A DNA stretch of 64,000 bases from Limnephilus marmoratus. Its lineage: Eukaryota > Arthropoda > Insecta > Trichoptera > Limnephilidae. Shown one piece after another: positions 1 through 9,575 of the stretch. Where the stretch lies: NCBI GenBank assembly GCA_917880885.1, contig OU862915.1:37580676-37644675 (forward strand). Direction: 5' to 3'. Within the stretch, counting starts at the first letter, position 1; the number at the start of each line of letters is the position of its first letter. Made by a program: the position numbers and the translations under genes. Below the pieces are notes generated by a model that saw nothing but the letters and a program-made list of their open reading frames with translations, was not told the origin of the DNA and searched no databases.

Positions 1-466
1 CTCTTTGTTTGTTAAATATATATATATATATTTTTAATTTTATGCAATTAAAAGCGTCGAAATATACGTAACGATAGATAACGAATGGCCAAAAAAATCT
101 GTATAATTTATAGCTTTAAAAATAATAATAAAATATGCGAGTGGCATTTAAATTATTATTTATGATAATGTAGGGAGGTATTTGGTTGAAAGTCCAACTG
201 CCCCAGTTAAAAGCAAGAATTGGCGCATGAGTGCTCCTATGAATCATATGGTGTTGGATTCGGTCTACATTATTCTAAATAGTTGTACTGCTATTGGGGA
301 CAATGGGATTGCATTTTGAAAAAAAAAGACAATGTTTTGAAATGTATTGTGCTAAACACGCACGAGGTACAGGGTGGTTCAAAAGCATCCGTCGTAAAAA
401 TTTAAAAAAAATACTCTTATTTATAGACTCATATTATTTATGTTGTTATCAATCACTCTTTCTTAT
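1..466. other. AT-rich intergenic DNA, no gene recognised
   Basis: A short TA dinucleotide run and A/T-rich sequence. The open frame starting near 294 runs into the SINE head and has no recognisable protein character. Confidence 0.6.
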
Positions 467-595
467 TTCGACGGACTGCCTGGTTGAGGAAAAAGGCTCT
501 CGGCTATCAATCCGGAGATCTCTGGTTCAAATCCCGACACGCGCAAGTAAATTTTATTTGATAAAGTTGTGTTATTTCATAAATAAAAATAATAT
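467..595 (+). mobile_element. tRNA-derived SINE (copy A), head part
   Basis: A pol III-type head: an A-box-like stretch (TGGTTGAGG) and a B box (GGTTCAAATCCCG near 524), followed by the family-specific linker GTTGTGTTATTTCA. The same head and linker occur at about 7,940 (+), 42,230-42,335 (-) and 54,750-54,846 (-), so it is a dispersed family rather than a tRNA gene. Its body continues at about 934 after an inserted fold-back element. Confidence 0.7.
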
Positions 596-933
596 GCACG
601 GTATCAGGGACCAGCGATTCCTGACTTTACTTGGAGTAAAAATGTAAATGAAATTATGGTCTCGGGTGAACTTTTTGACATTTTTTTATTTTTTTTTTCA
701 AAATCAAACAAAAACAAATTCTTCCGCATGTCGTCACTAGTCACTCAGACGAGTGAACGACTAACCCCTCACCCCACCCCCAACTGTCCAACACCTACTA
801 TTTTTTTAGTGTTTTTGTAAAAAAAAAAAACACCAACATGTCACCAGAGACCAAAATTTCATTAACATTTTTACTCCAAATAATGTTAGGAATCACTGGT
901 TAAAATAAGTCAAGTACGTCCCTTAACATCCCC
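596..933. mobile_element. Fold-back MITE (family MITE-A), inserted in SINE copy A
   Basis: The ends are inverted and complementary: CCAGCGATTCCTGAC and TTTACTTGGAGTAAAAATG at the left answer ATTTTTACTCCAAATAATG and AATCACTGGTTAAAATAAG at the right. The right tip reads in reverse as GGGATGTTAAGGGACGTACT, which is also the left tip of a related copy at 44,601. The left tip here has decayed. It separates the SINE head from its tail. Confidence 0.6.
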
Positions 934-1166
934 TTTATAGTATATAACTTTGCAGCACGTTCCAGGGTAGAAGATACTGCCAGCATCGCTTTAGTGTAAG
1001 ACCACACTTCAGAAAAGAAATGTTGCTTGAAATGTCTTTAGCCGTGTTTGGTGACTAGATCTAAATAGTCAGGTACTTCCCCACCTTCCTCTCCCACATC
1101 CTCTTCCCCTCATACTTACATTCGGCCTCACAATATACCCCAATTGGGGATGCCATAGTCTGATAT
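934..1166 (+). mobile_element. tRNA-derived SINE (copy A), body and 3' part
   Basis: Matches the body of the same SINE family elsewhere: GCACGTTCCAGGGTAGAAGA, then a segment around TTTAGCCGTGTTTGGTGACT, then CTTCCCCACCTTCCTCTCCC and CCCCAATTGGGGATGCCATA. The order is as in the uninterrupted copies at 41.9-42.3 kb and 54.4-54.8 kb. Confidence 0.7.
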
Positions 1167-1412
1167 AGTCGATTGGAATTCTTGTGCGGTATTCATATAA
1201 AAATATAGTTAAAGCAGTAAAATTGTTCCCATGATCTTTGTATACTTACCTGCACCTCAAATTAATTAAAAAAAACTGTCCCCCTGACCTTTTTATGCTT
1301 ACTTGTACCACAAATTTGTAATTTTCTCTTTATATATATATATACCTATATGTACGTAAAACAATTTTCTCGGTTTACCCGCGTAACGTACTCCTGAAAA
1401 GGACTTTATAAC

Positions 1413-1453
1413 TCCTGACGTTTCGGACAGATCTCACTGTCCATCTTCAGAGT
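1413..1453 (-). ncRNA. Minimal (Penelope-type) hammerhead ribozyme motif, left arm
   Basis: Read on the minus strand: CUGAAGA (fits the core CUGANGA), a perfect 6-bp stem II (GGACAG / CUGUCC) closed by UGAGAU, then GAAA followed by CGUC. The conserved order CUGANGA, stem II, GAAA, UC is present. Stem III is reduced to the palindrome ACGU, which as known for metazoan Penelope-like elements could form only between two molecules. Stem I with the flanking AGG is weak (2 bp here). The motif call is from sequence; activity is inferred. Confidence 0.6.
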
Positions 1454-2086
1454 CCTTATGTCTTGGGTTTTTTTAAAAACTGATAGCTTTCGCAGGTCCA
1501 GAAGCTAAGACTTAAGTGGCTAAGACTTAAGTGGTCCAGAAGCTAAGACTTAAGTGGCAAAGACTTAAGATGAATATATACGTGAAATCCTATTTAGATA
1601 CAATTTTGATTAATCTTTACGACGAATCGGCTTACAGTATGAACATCAAAAAATATGCTACGAATAAATCGAAGCTTTTACTAGCCTTTTTATGTATTGG
1701 AATTACAATAAAATTATTATTTATGTAACAAAAAATATAAGCGTAAACCACCAAAAAAAATGTTTTTTCATGACTTAACCATGAAGTAATACAAGAAACA
1801 ATTTTTAAAAAATACCGCTATTTATGGCTAAGACTATTTTTGAGGTTTTCTATGTTCTAACTTTTTTTTGTTCTTATAAAATTATGCACAAAATAAATAA
1901 AAACCACTTTTTCGATCACTAGCGTCGTGCAAACAGACGCTCTATTTTAAAATTTTGCAGGCATGAGATTCGAAATATTTCTAGCGTTTATATTCCTCTT
2001 AAGTGGTCCAGAAGCTTAGACTTAGTTTCTGGACCGAACAGACATGCGAAAGCTATCAGTTTGAGACAAAAACTCAAAACATAAGA

Positions 2087-2127
2087 CCTCTGAAGATGGA
2101 CAGTGAGATCTGTCCGAAAAGTCAGGA
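2087..2127 (+). ncRNA. Hammerhead ribozyme motif, right arm, with a core change
   Basis: Same motif as in the left arm but on the plus strand: CTGAAGA, stem II GGACAG / CTGTCC, GAAA, then AGTC instead of CGTC. The change removes the ACGT palindrome thought to form the dimeric stem III, so this copy is probably weaker or dead. Stem I can form three pairs (CCT with AGG). Confidence 0.5.
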
Positions 2128-2172
2128 GTTAACGCTGCGTTACGCGGGTAAACCGAGAAAATTATTTTACAT

Positions 2173-2765
2173 CTTACACCCGTGAAAACCTTAACCATAA
2201 CATATATATGTATATATATGTATAATTTTGATATAAAATTCTTGGAAATGGGGGGTTCAGCATGGTAAGGGTTTTAATATATAAAAATTCATTGTATCAA
2301 TAAAAAAGTATCTCAATTTCCAAACGATTTAAATTTTAATAGTCGCTTTTTTAACCCCTTGTACCGCGCGTGCCCTTTTTATGCCCCTTCCGTGACGTTT
2401 GGGCACGCTCCGACCCCTTTCGAACCCTCCCCTGCCTACAGCCTAGTACCTCGCTCAACCGGGCCAGCCAACCACCTAACCACGTAAGCAACCCCTCACT
2501 TTACTAACCTGAACCAAGTCACACTCTCTAACTCTGTTGATGCGATCGTGTCAGATATCCCGGACCCGCGGGACGGACACTGGGCATTATAAACGCACTC
2601 ACATCTGCGGGGATATGGTTAGGAATAAATTATTGCAAAACTGATTTCAGGGTTTTTGAAGTGAAAACTTATTTAGCAACGTTGTGATTTGTAATATTGC
2701 AAACTGGGATTGCACTACCCTCCCAGTCCTGCTGGAATAAAAACTTAAATAAAAATTTAAAAAAT
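2173..2765. other. Intergenic, unique-looking with a GC-richer patch
   Basis: AT-rich at first, then from about 2,340 to 2,600 a C-rich stretch (many CCCCTT and ACCCC words). No coding signal, RNA gene or repeat family was recognised. Confidence 0.4.
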
Positions 2766-2810
2766 TTGAAACTCAATGAAACGGAAACGAGCACAACTAA
2801 AAAGAGACAT
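2766..2810 (+). repeat. Repeat family S, 5' fragment (left of inserted transposon)
   Basis: GAAACTCAATGAAACG... AAAAAGAGACA matches the start of the better copy at 35,664. The copy is cut by the transposon that follows and resumes at about 4,797 with ATACATCTACAGGATTTGAG. Confidence 0.65.
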
Positions 2811-2814
2811 GGTG

Positions 2815-4792
2815 ATTAAGGCGGTCCAAAATTTTTTTTTTATTATTTTTCATTTGGCCACCCCGTGAATTTGTTACACGTATTCATAGAAATAACATAG
2901 TAAAATTTCAACGAGATAGCTCAAGTAGAAAGGCGTGCTCAATCGAGTGTTGTTTTTGAATTTTTTGTGTAAAATGCTTAATTTTTACTTTTTGCTACAG
3001 GCCAGTTTCGTGTGTTAAACTATTAAATAAATATTAAAATAAACTACTGAAGAGTTTTATAGACAAATTTGAACAGTATTTGATACTTATTTAGTAGACT
3101 GTGAAGTGAATCAGTGTATTAAAATGTGTTTATCTACTCGAAAAAAATACTAAATTTTTCTACTTGGGGTTCGAGATATTGAGCCATTGATGAGGCTTAA
3201 CCAACATCCTACTCTTCGGCAAGTTTTACTCCGTTATCACAACATATCAAATGATTCCAAAAATGTGAAAGATTCCGCGCATACACTTATTCAAGAATAT
3301 ATAAATGTATGGAGTAAATCTAGTATTCCGACCAGACAACAAAATCACTGCATTGAAAAACTGATTTAGTTTCTTAAGAACTGGCTGCTATTGAAGAAAA
3401 ATAAAGGAAGAAATTCTGAAGCACAAAGAAAAGGAGAGTATTTGTTTAAAAAAGAACTAGGCAAACTTTTTGATATTGCCCATGCAAGCGCTTTGAATTT
3501 GATAAAAATTTCGGAAGACAGAGCGTTTCTCATCGATGAAGGATGAGAACGTAAGATGATTATGACCTCAATCGACAAGAAACTAGAAAAGGTCAAAGAA
3601 AGTTCTCTAAAACGGAAACAAAGATCTGAAGAATTGAAAGAAATGGCTGCTGAAAGTAATGCTTCATCTTCGGTGGTGTCGAGACAAGAGTTAGAACTTG
3701 AGTGCAGCTTCAGTAGCACTTCTAGTAATGCTAGCATATTAGAGGATAAGTCCAAAGATGAGTTTGTAGTGCGTTGAGCTGTCTACAAGTGACATATTTA
3801 CACAATACGTTACCAGTGTGCTTGATCGTAATAAGATTTAAACTAATCAAGAGAGAAGAAAAACAAATTGTTCGATTTGTTAGTTATCATCTACACCAAA
3901 GTTTGAATCGAAGCGTCTTTGGCAGCAGATGCACCAGTAAATGACTTAATACTTTGGAATAGCTTAAAATTGTACGAAGCCATTGATTCCGAAATCAGTA
4001 TAGCAGCTAGGGGTGTCTTAGAGCGTCACTTGTGGTATTTGTCAGATGAACTAGTCTCATTTACCTTGTTTTCTGAGAAGCTGTCTGATGCTGAGAAACA
4101 GGCCATTGTTCAAAAAATAAATTCTGATGACGGTAATCGTTCAGTACGAGGTGATTCTGCTAAGCTTGCCTCAGAGGTTACATTACAAGCTTTTGCAACA
4201 CAAAGAACGTTGAAAACGCTCTTGGTTCTTGACATCAAGGACTCTTTCTTGTAATTACCTGCTAAGCCATGGAATAACAATGTTGATTACCTTCAAGGTG
4301 AAAGTTGAGTCAAAAATTTGCGTGTTGTTAATGATGCAGCGGAGAGAAGTGTTAAACTATTTAAAGATTACAACACGATACTCACTAAGAATAAGAAAGA
4401 AAAGCAATTTTTACTTCACATCGTTGAACAAAACAGAAAAATCGTTTCTACTGAAACATTCAAAATGGAGTTAACAAACATAGTTTTGAAAGATTGCGAC
4501 TAATATTATGTTAATTGTTGCTTTGTTACCAAATTTTGTTAATATTTAAATACGTTTTATACTTATTTAACTAAAATACTTGTTATATTAATAAACCTTA
4601 AATTACGTGTTTTACTTAAAATCCAGAACTTTTGTCAGAAACTTCTGATTCGATGAGCACCCCCTTGTATATAAGATAGGGGGCTGAAATTTTTTACACA
4701 TAATAGGAATGATAGGTGTAACAAATAAAATGGGTGGCTACATCTATATTTGAAAGAAAAAATTTTACCATACAGGCCTGGACCACCTTAAT
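2815..4792 (+). mobile_element. Decayed DNA transposon with ATTAAGG termini
   Basis: The element starts ATTAAGGCGGTCCA and ends TGGACCACCTTAAT, a 14-bp imperfect terminal inverted repeat, and is flanked on both sides by GGTG (2,811-2,814 and 4,793-4,796). A second, weaker symmetry (ATTTGTTACACGTAT on the left, reverse complement ATTTGTTACACCTAT on the right) extends the arms. It is inserted in a copy of repeat family S. The interior holds a broken gene on the plus strand. The superfamily is not settled from the ends. Confidence 0.6.
3187..4503 (+). pseudogene. Broken transposon-borne gene, uncharacterised protein family
   Basis: Several plus-strand frames follow one another with stops and shifts between them: a first block (3,187-3,366), a lysine/glutamate-rich coiled-coil-like block with a serine-rich tail (3,556-3,774), a block containing RHLWYLSDELVSFTLF (3,919-4,251), and a final block containing RVVNDAAERSVKLFKDYN followed by KQFLLHIVEQNRK (4,318-4,500). 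I recall the ERHLWYLS...VNDAAERG...EEQKQ order from repetitive, unnamed arthropod and cnidarian proteins that live in DNA transposons; no catalytic function is known to me. At least three disruptions make it a pseudogene. Confident that it is a decayed transposon gene; uncertain what it did. Confidence 0.55.
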
Positions 4793-4894
4793 GGTGATAC
4801 ATCTACAGGATTTGAGGTAGCAATAAAATATTTATTTATTCACGGGTATTCGGTTCTAATACAAAAGGATAAAACCACGGTTACATGCGTGACT

Positions 4895-4977
4895 CCATTA
4901 GTGTAGGGGTATAAAACTCCTGTTAGACATCCAGCGAATTTTTGTAAATCAATATTCAATATTCAAACCATTCCAAA
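4895..4977 (+). promoter_or_regulatory. Pol II-type promoter: TATA box ahead of short ORF
   Basis: GGGGTATAAAACTCC has its TATA box at 4,910-4,916. A plausible start of transcription lies about 28-30 bases on, near TTAGACATCC. The ATG follows 61 bases after the box, in the context CCAAAATGA. The block sits inside a repeat and is unlike its AT-rich surroundings. Inferred only from motif and spacing. Confidence 0.4.
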
Positions 4978-5127
4978 ATGAACAGGCACGAGAAAACAAC
5001 ATCTAGCGACTCCGAACAAGAAACCACTAATATTAGCAAGATGACCAAATGTACGGAAAAAGGTGCACTGGAATTCGACGACAAAAATATGGAAAAAATC
5101 ACATTGATAAAAAAAAGTGCTTCCTAG
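4978..5127 (+). CDS. Short 49-codon ORF behind a TATA promoter, unknown
   Basis: Starts MNRHEKTTSSDSEQETTN and is hydrophilic, with mixed charges (Lys, Glu, Asp) and no hydrophobic segment. It reads for 49 codons and stops just inside the returning S repeat (AGTGCTTCC TAG), so the original frame probably continued in another sequence and was cut. I do not recognise it. It looks like the 5' end of a gene captured with its promoter from a transposon or viral insertion. Confidence 0.3.
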   Translation: MNRHEKTTSSDSEQETTNISKMTKCTEKGALEFDDKNMEKITLIKKSAS

Positions 5128-5195
5128 TCTCCTCACCCTTGTCTACTTTACTTTTCTGAAGGTTTCACTTCTACCGCGTGTGATTAGCACGCTCT

Positions 5196-5985
5196 GATAA
5201 GGCTAGCAGTAGGCAACGACAAGTACAGGGCTAGCCACGGACATATGAATATATCTGGACCTGCCCTAAGTGATAAAAACGTATTATTTCCCCCTCCACA
5301 TGGCGCCGGCTGTAGCTCCTCCTTGGAACCGGCTCGCTCCATGGGGAGGGGATATAGCCTCGCTTGAATCTAAAATGTGTGACGTCATCATTCTTGCCGT
5401 GAACAGCGAGAAGCTGACATCCATACATTCAACGAAATAACGGCAGCTTGTGCTATACAATATATCTACGTATCAATGTACACATAGCGAATGTGGGCGG
5501 TACTCCAATGTGCTCGTCGCTGGTTACAGGGGTAAGTAAATTATGAAACATTTGTAAAAGTGTTTTAACTAAACACGGAAACAAAATATTGATATGTGTA
5601 TTGGCGCGAGTCTTTTTGGGGCGAGCATTTGGTCTTAGCAAATATGTTTAGAACGTGGCAAGCAATTCGCGCTCCCATGCAAAAAGGTCTATTCATTCAA
5701 AGCAGATTTTGCTTTTAAGAACTAAATGGTGATATTGTAATGCGAGATGCCTATATACTGTCAGATTGATTGTTCAACGAATGACAGTCATCTTTCCCCT
5801 CTTCGCTCTCCATAGTTTGGTTTTACCCCTCATCTGTAACTGCTTGTCTATCCATTTGGATGTCTATGGGGCTAGCAGATTCTTCAATAGTGACCAGTTT
5901 CTAACCCTATGCAAATCTCAAGCGTGCTTAAATATTGAATATTATTAATTATTATTTGATTGCCATATATTGTCGAATAATTTGT
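5196..5985. other. Intergenic, no supported gene
   Basis: Mixed composition including a GC-richer stretch near 5,290-5,360. Open frames on either strand are short and lack recognisable motifs. Confidence 0.4.
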
Positions 5986-5989
5986 TGCG

Positions 5990-6660
5990 ATTTATTATAC
6001 GGTGTCATGCAACTTAACATAAGCAAATGTCAAATTATGAGGTTTTATCGAATAAAGAATCCAATATTTTTCGATTATTCTTAAATTAATGACTTAGGTA
6101 TTTGGTTTGTCACGAAACTCAACTTTATCAAGCATATAGAAATTTCTACCAATAAAGCTTTGAAAATGTTGGGATTTGTTTTAAGGGTATCTAGTGATTT
6201 CAATAATGTCAGTACTGTAAAAACATTATATATGTCACCCGTAAGGAGTAATTTAGAATACAAATCCACGGTTTGGTCTCCAAATTATGAGGTTCATTCA
6301 TATGCGATTGAAAGAATCCAAAATAAATTTTTAAGATATGTAAATTTTATTATGGGCATTCCTAGTGAATGCCTGAATTACGATAACTTCTTTGTTTATT
6401 AAATTTAATAAAATTATCTGATCGTAGAATCATTTCCGATTTAACCTGTTTGTATAAAATAATTAATTCAATGTTTGATACCCCTTATTTAGTATATGTA
6501 ATCTATTTTCATACTCCAGGCAGGTCGGTGACAAGATTAACAACCTACCATATTATTGTAGCAATTCTAAGTCAACATCTCAATATTACACTCCCATGCG
6601 ATGGATTCATTAGCTTGGAAATAAATACTCCGATGTTGTTGATACATTTAGTACATTAAT
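5990..6660 (+). pseudogene. LINE ORF2 fragment (reverse transcriptase thumb and C-terminus)
   Basis: Frames on the plus strand read NISKCQIMRFYRIKNP, then LNFIKHIEISTNKALKMLGF (6,120-6,175), then FNNVSTVKTLYMSPVRSNLE and YKSTVWSPNYEVHSYAIERI, then LTCLYKIINSMFDTP (6,440-6,485). This is the usual order in the region after the YADD core of Jockey/CR1-like non-LTR retrotransposons (LNxxKC, LGxxxD, ALxxLGF, LVRSxLEY, VWxPxY, IExVQxxFLR). Stops and frame changes show it is dead. The catalytic RT core is not in the window. Confidence 0.7.
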
Positions 6661-6883
6661 TTTTATATATAAGCATACCTTATTGATGTTTTTTTTCATC
6701 AAATAGGGGAATATTTTGATAAAGCTATTTAAATTGTCTAACACGTTAACAGTATTTTGTCGGCTGAAAGAAAAAAAAAACAATTTTGGTTCAAATTCAA
6801 TAATGTTTTTACTTTATATTTATTTTTTTGCAAGTGTTTTAAACAGTAGTTTCCTGCACTATTTACTAGTAAAATTTCGTTAA

Positions 6884-7335
6884 TCTCTATAAATAAAAAT
6901 GAATCGCCGAAATGTATGTACGCGCATAACTTCCGAACGACTGCACCAAATTGGATAATTCTTTTTGTTTTGTGTTCATTATTGTCAGGACAAGGTTTGT
7001 ATAAGTAAGCTCTGGCATTATGAAATTTGTATAATAAAATTGCAATAGGTGGCACGCGAGCTGTTTGAAAACTAAATGTACCGGGAATGAATGTATGGAA
7101 TGCAGGGGTGGAGGAGGGTGGGGGAAAGGGGGGAGGAAACTCGGGGAGGGGGTTTGCGGAGGGGGAAGGGAACTCGGGAGGGGGGTTCGCGGGACGGGGT
7201 AAGGGGGAAAATGGACTGGGGAGAGAGGGAAGGTGGAGGAGGCGGACAGGAATGAGAGGTAGAAGGGTAACGGAATAAATGGGAAACAATTTCTTTATTA
7301 AATGGCATAGCAACGCATGCCGGGAACCAGCTAGT
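6884..7335 (+). mobile_element. Helitron-like non-autonomous element
   Basis: Starts TCTCTATAAATAAAAATGAA and continues with a segment around CTTCCGAACGACTGCACCAA, a 5' end type I recognise from insect Helitron-like repeats. It ends ATGCCGGGAACCAGCTAGT, giving the CTAGT (CTRRT) terminus with a GC-rich hairpin-capable stretch before it. The preceding host base is A. The base after the end is A rather than the T expected of a canonical Helitron, so the exact end is uncertain. Its interior holds a G-rich tract. Confidence 0.5.
7105..7215 (+). repeat. G-rich tract with two roughly 36-bp repeats
   Basis: Runs of four to six G are spaced by short AAAC/AACTC linkers, and the block CTCGGGGAGGGGGTTTGCGG recurs in degenerate form 36 bases later. 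The pattern could form G-quadruplexes on the plus strand. Open frames on both strands here come from the low complexity. Confidence 0.6.
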
Positions 7336-7935
7336 ATTGTTATATATACGTATGTAAAAGCCTAAATAGGCGTAAATAAATAAATAAATAAATAAATATG
7401 GGAGCAACCTCTGGATTGGAGCCCCACAATGCTTGATAGACTTACTTGATTCTGTACAAAGCAATCCATCTGATTGACAATCGATTGTTAATGGACCGAT
7501 TGTCATCTCTAATGCACAGACGCAATTTAGGCATGCTGCTGTGTATGTGTGTTCTACAGGTATTTTAATGGAGCCTGCTCTAAGGAGCTAGCAGCATTGA
7601 TCTCCATTAAACTCGATGGACACGAGCAGAACACCCGTTCACAGTTGATATTTTAGCTTCATGAGAATGGGACGTTTCTTCCACTCGTTTTTGTGTGGGT
7701 CGGCTCGAATATATATGCTATAATCAATATATAATGTGTAATTTTGTTTATTTCAGATTATAAATTCCACAATTTGTCCAAAGAAACGTTACTATCTCAA
7801 TGAAAATTCTTTTTTTCAAACATTCTTCGGGCCTGTAGGTTCCATATTATTTAAAAGCCCAGTCAAATCTCGCTTATGTGTAAAATAATGCGGACGAACG
7901 AGATTTTCGAAAACAGAAACGTAACGTACAAACAC
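7336..7935. other. Intergenic with a short AAATA repeat
   Basis: A run of AAATA units lies near 7,374-7,398, like the tail of an old LINE or SINE. Nothing else is recognised. Confidence 0.4.
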
Positions 7936-7937
7936 AC

Positions 7938-8312
7938 TCCTCTCTCCTCCGTGGTCAAGGGATAAGGCTCTCGACTAGCAACCCGAAGGTCGTGGGTTTG
8001 AATCCCGAAATTGTACTTGATTGATTTGTGTTATTTCACAATTAATTAATTAAAGACAATATAATTTACTACTTTTAGCATCGACATAGTGTAAAACCAT
8101 CATTCAGATTTGAAACGTAACTTGAAATTGCTTTAACCATGTTTGGTGACCAGATCAGAATGGCCAGGAACTTCCCAACCTTCCTTTACACTATATCCAT
8201 TCTCTCTCCACTCTCTTTAGCCTCACAACATACCCCAATTGGGGATGCCATAGTCTCACTGATGGCTCCAAGTGGTTGGGACCAGTTGGGACTCTTCCAC
8301 ATTCACAAAAAA
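7938..8312 (+). mobile_element. tRNA-derived SINE (copy B)
   Basis: The head carries CCGTGGTCAAGGGATAAGGC and a B box in GTGGGTTTGAATCCCG (7,993-8,006). Then come the linker TTGTGTTATTTCACAATTAA, a body with TTTAACCATGTTTGGTGACC, and the 3' signature CCCCAATTGGGGATGCCATA. Head, linker, body and tail are in the family order. Confidence 0.7.
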
Positions 8313-9235
8313 GCCGATTTAAAACAGGACTTCACTACGCCAGTCAAATACAGCGATATTTGACATCATTCCGATAGAAGCCAAGTTTACCCCTCTTCTT
8401 ACAGAGAGCTTTTTTCATCATGTAAACTTTTACTTTTGTGAATCACCTCCATTGCCACGTGTTTCATCATAAACAATATTATTAAAATAATATAACTTTT
8501 TCCACTGAACAGGGAACAAACTCCAAATTATTACGTCTGCGTGCATTAAACAGAAACATTAATAAACACTAGTTATTAAATATTTCTTACAAAGAACAAT
8601 GTGGTATATCATACCAGACTGAAAGTAAGTACTGTAGTACACGCAGTAGGTACCTACCTACCCCTACTGGGGGTCGTAGCCCTCAGGGATATACAAGTAC
8701 CTAGTTACATAGGTACATAGATAAATTCATCCCCGCCAAAAGGCCTTTCATACAGCCAGTGTTTTTGTCCCCCATGGTGTACCTACTGATTTAAATTAAA
8801 TTATTTTACCGCGTTCAGGCTTTTATCGGAATTTAACAAAGTTTTAAAAGTTACGCAGTCTGTTAAAGCGCAGAATGCAAAATTTTAGATGTTAAGTTCA
8901 TTAAAAGCTATGAGGTACATGTCATGCTATGATTAGTTGTGATTGCTAGCGGTATAAAGAGTAGGTGTAATATTACAAAAAGGACGTACATTGTCAGATC
9001 TGTTGTTTTTACGTAATCTGCTAAATAATAAAATAGATGGTCCTGAACTGATATCCGTCACTGATTTAAAGGTTTAATGAGCCGTACAAGGATCCCTAGC
9101 ACAGTCGATCGTAAGGATTGTATCGATAACTATCGGTAACTTCTCACCGTTCCCTAGGAAAACTGTAGATTGCTAACGTGCAAACAACAATCGACATCGA
9201 ATATATTAAGAACACTTAGTCTTTGTGAACTGTTA
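8313..9235. other. Intergenic, no supported gene
   Basis: AT-rich with a small cluster of GTAGGTACCTACCTACC words near 8,645. No coding or RNA gene recognised. Confidence 0.4.
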
Positions 9236-9237
9236 TT

Positions 9238-9378
9238 TATTCAATTAAATGAAGACAATACTAGCGAAACTCAATCGAAAATCTGGAGACAGAAAAAATA
9301 TATTGGCATCTCTGGGACTCGAACCCAGGACGTTCTGCTTTCATGGCAACGGCTCTACCAACTGAGCTAAATTGTCAA
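9238..9378 (-). mobile_element. tRNA-derived SINE, second family (tRNA-like head)
   Basis: On the minus strand the head contains TTAGCTCAGTTGGTAGAGCC (A box) and CCTGGGTTCGAGTCCCAG (B box), then CCAATATATTTTTTCTGTCT and a tail ending in a TTGTCTTCATTTAATTG-type stretch. The acceptor ends do not pair and U33 is replaced, so it is not a functional tRNA. An inverted partner follows at 9,468, and a tail fragment is seen at about 14,439. Confidence 0.6.
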
Positions 9379-9467
9379 TATTCAATTCGGTCACTTTAAA
9401 CTGTATCATACTTCGAGTAAGGACTACCAACATTATCTTCATTTTCTTAATGAATATAAGACACCTT

Positions 9468-9575
9468 AGATCAGTTGGTAGATCGAGTCCCAGAGGTGCC
9501 AATATCTTTTTCTGATTTTCTGTCTCCAGATTTTTGATCGAGTTTCTCTAATATTGTCTTCATTTAATTACATGT
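9468..9575 (+). mobile_element. tRNA-derived SINE, second family, inverted partner
   Basis: GTTGGTAGATCGAGTCCCAG joins the D-arm side of the head directly to the B-box side, with the anticodon region deleted, followed by GGTGCCAATATCTTTTTCTG and TCTCCAGATTTTTGATCGAG. It faces the copy at 9,238-9,378, so the two form an inverted pair about 90 bp apart. Confidence 0.55.

Larger units (their letters stand above)
1355..2172. mobile_element. Fold-back element with long inverted arms carrying ribozyme motifs
   Basis: Two arms of roughly 130-170 bp are inverted copies of each other. The left arm begins AATTTTCTCGGTTTACCCGC and the right arm ends GCGGGTAAACCGAGAAAATT. Each arm holds the motif CTGAAGATGGACAGTGAGAT in opposite orientation, then a segment around CTGATAGCTTTCGCA, and near the inner side copies of a unit around CTAAGACTTAAGTGG. 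The roughly 450-bp centre is AT-rich with no recognisable protein. No clear target duplication is seen at the outer ends. The arms resemble the terminal repeats of Penelope-like retroelements, known to carry minimal hammerhead ribozymes. Here they are inverted, so this is either a pair of PLE fragments head to head or a non-autonomous fold-back derivative. Confidence 0.65.
4797..5192 (+). repeat. Repeat family S, remainder, with foreign insert
   Basis: ATACATCTACAGGATTTGAG (4,797-4,820) and GTGCTTCCTAGTCTCCTCACCC ... CTACCGCGTGTGATTAGCAC (5,117-5,190) match the S copy at 35,664-35,845. Between them, about 290 bp has no counterpart there and carries a TATA promoter and a short ORF. Confidence 0.55.

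Noticed and set aside
7072..7506. Pro/Ser-rich and Gly-rich ORFs on opposite strands
   Set aside because: They translate the G-rich tract of a Helitron-like element; the composition follows the DNA.
9300..9376. A tRNA gene on the minus strand
   Set aside because: A and B boxes are good, but the acceptor stem does not pair, U33 is lost and the copy continues into a dispersed SINE body with a second inverted copy nearby.
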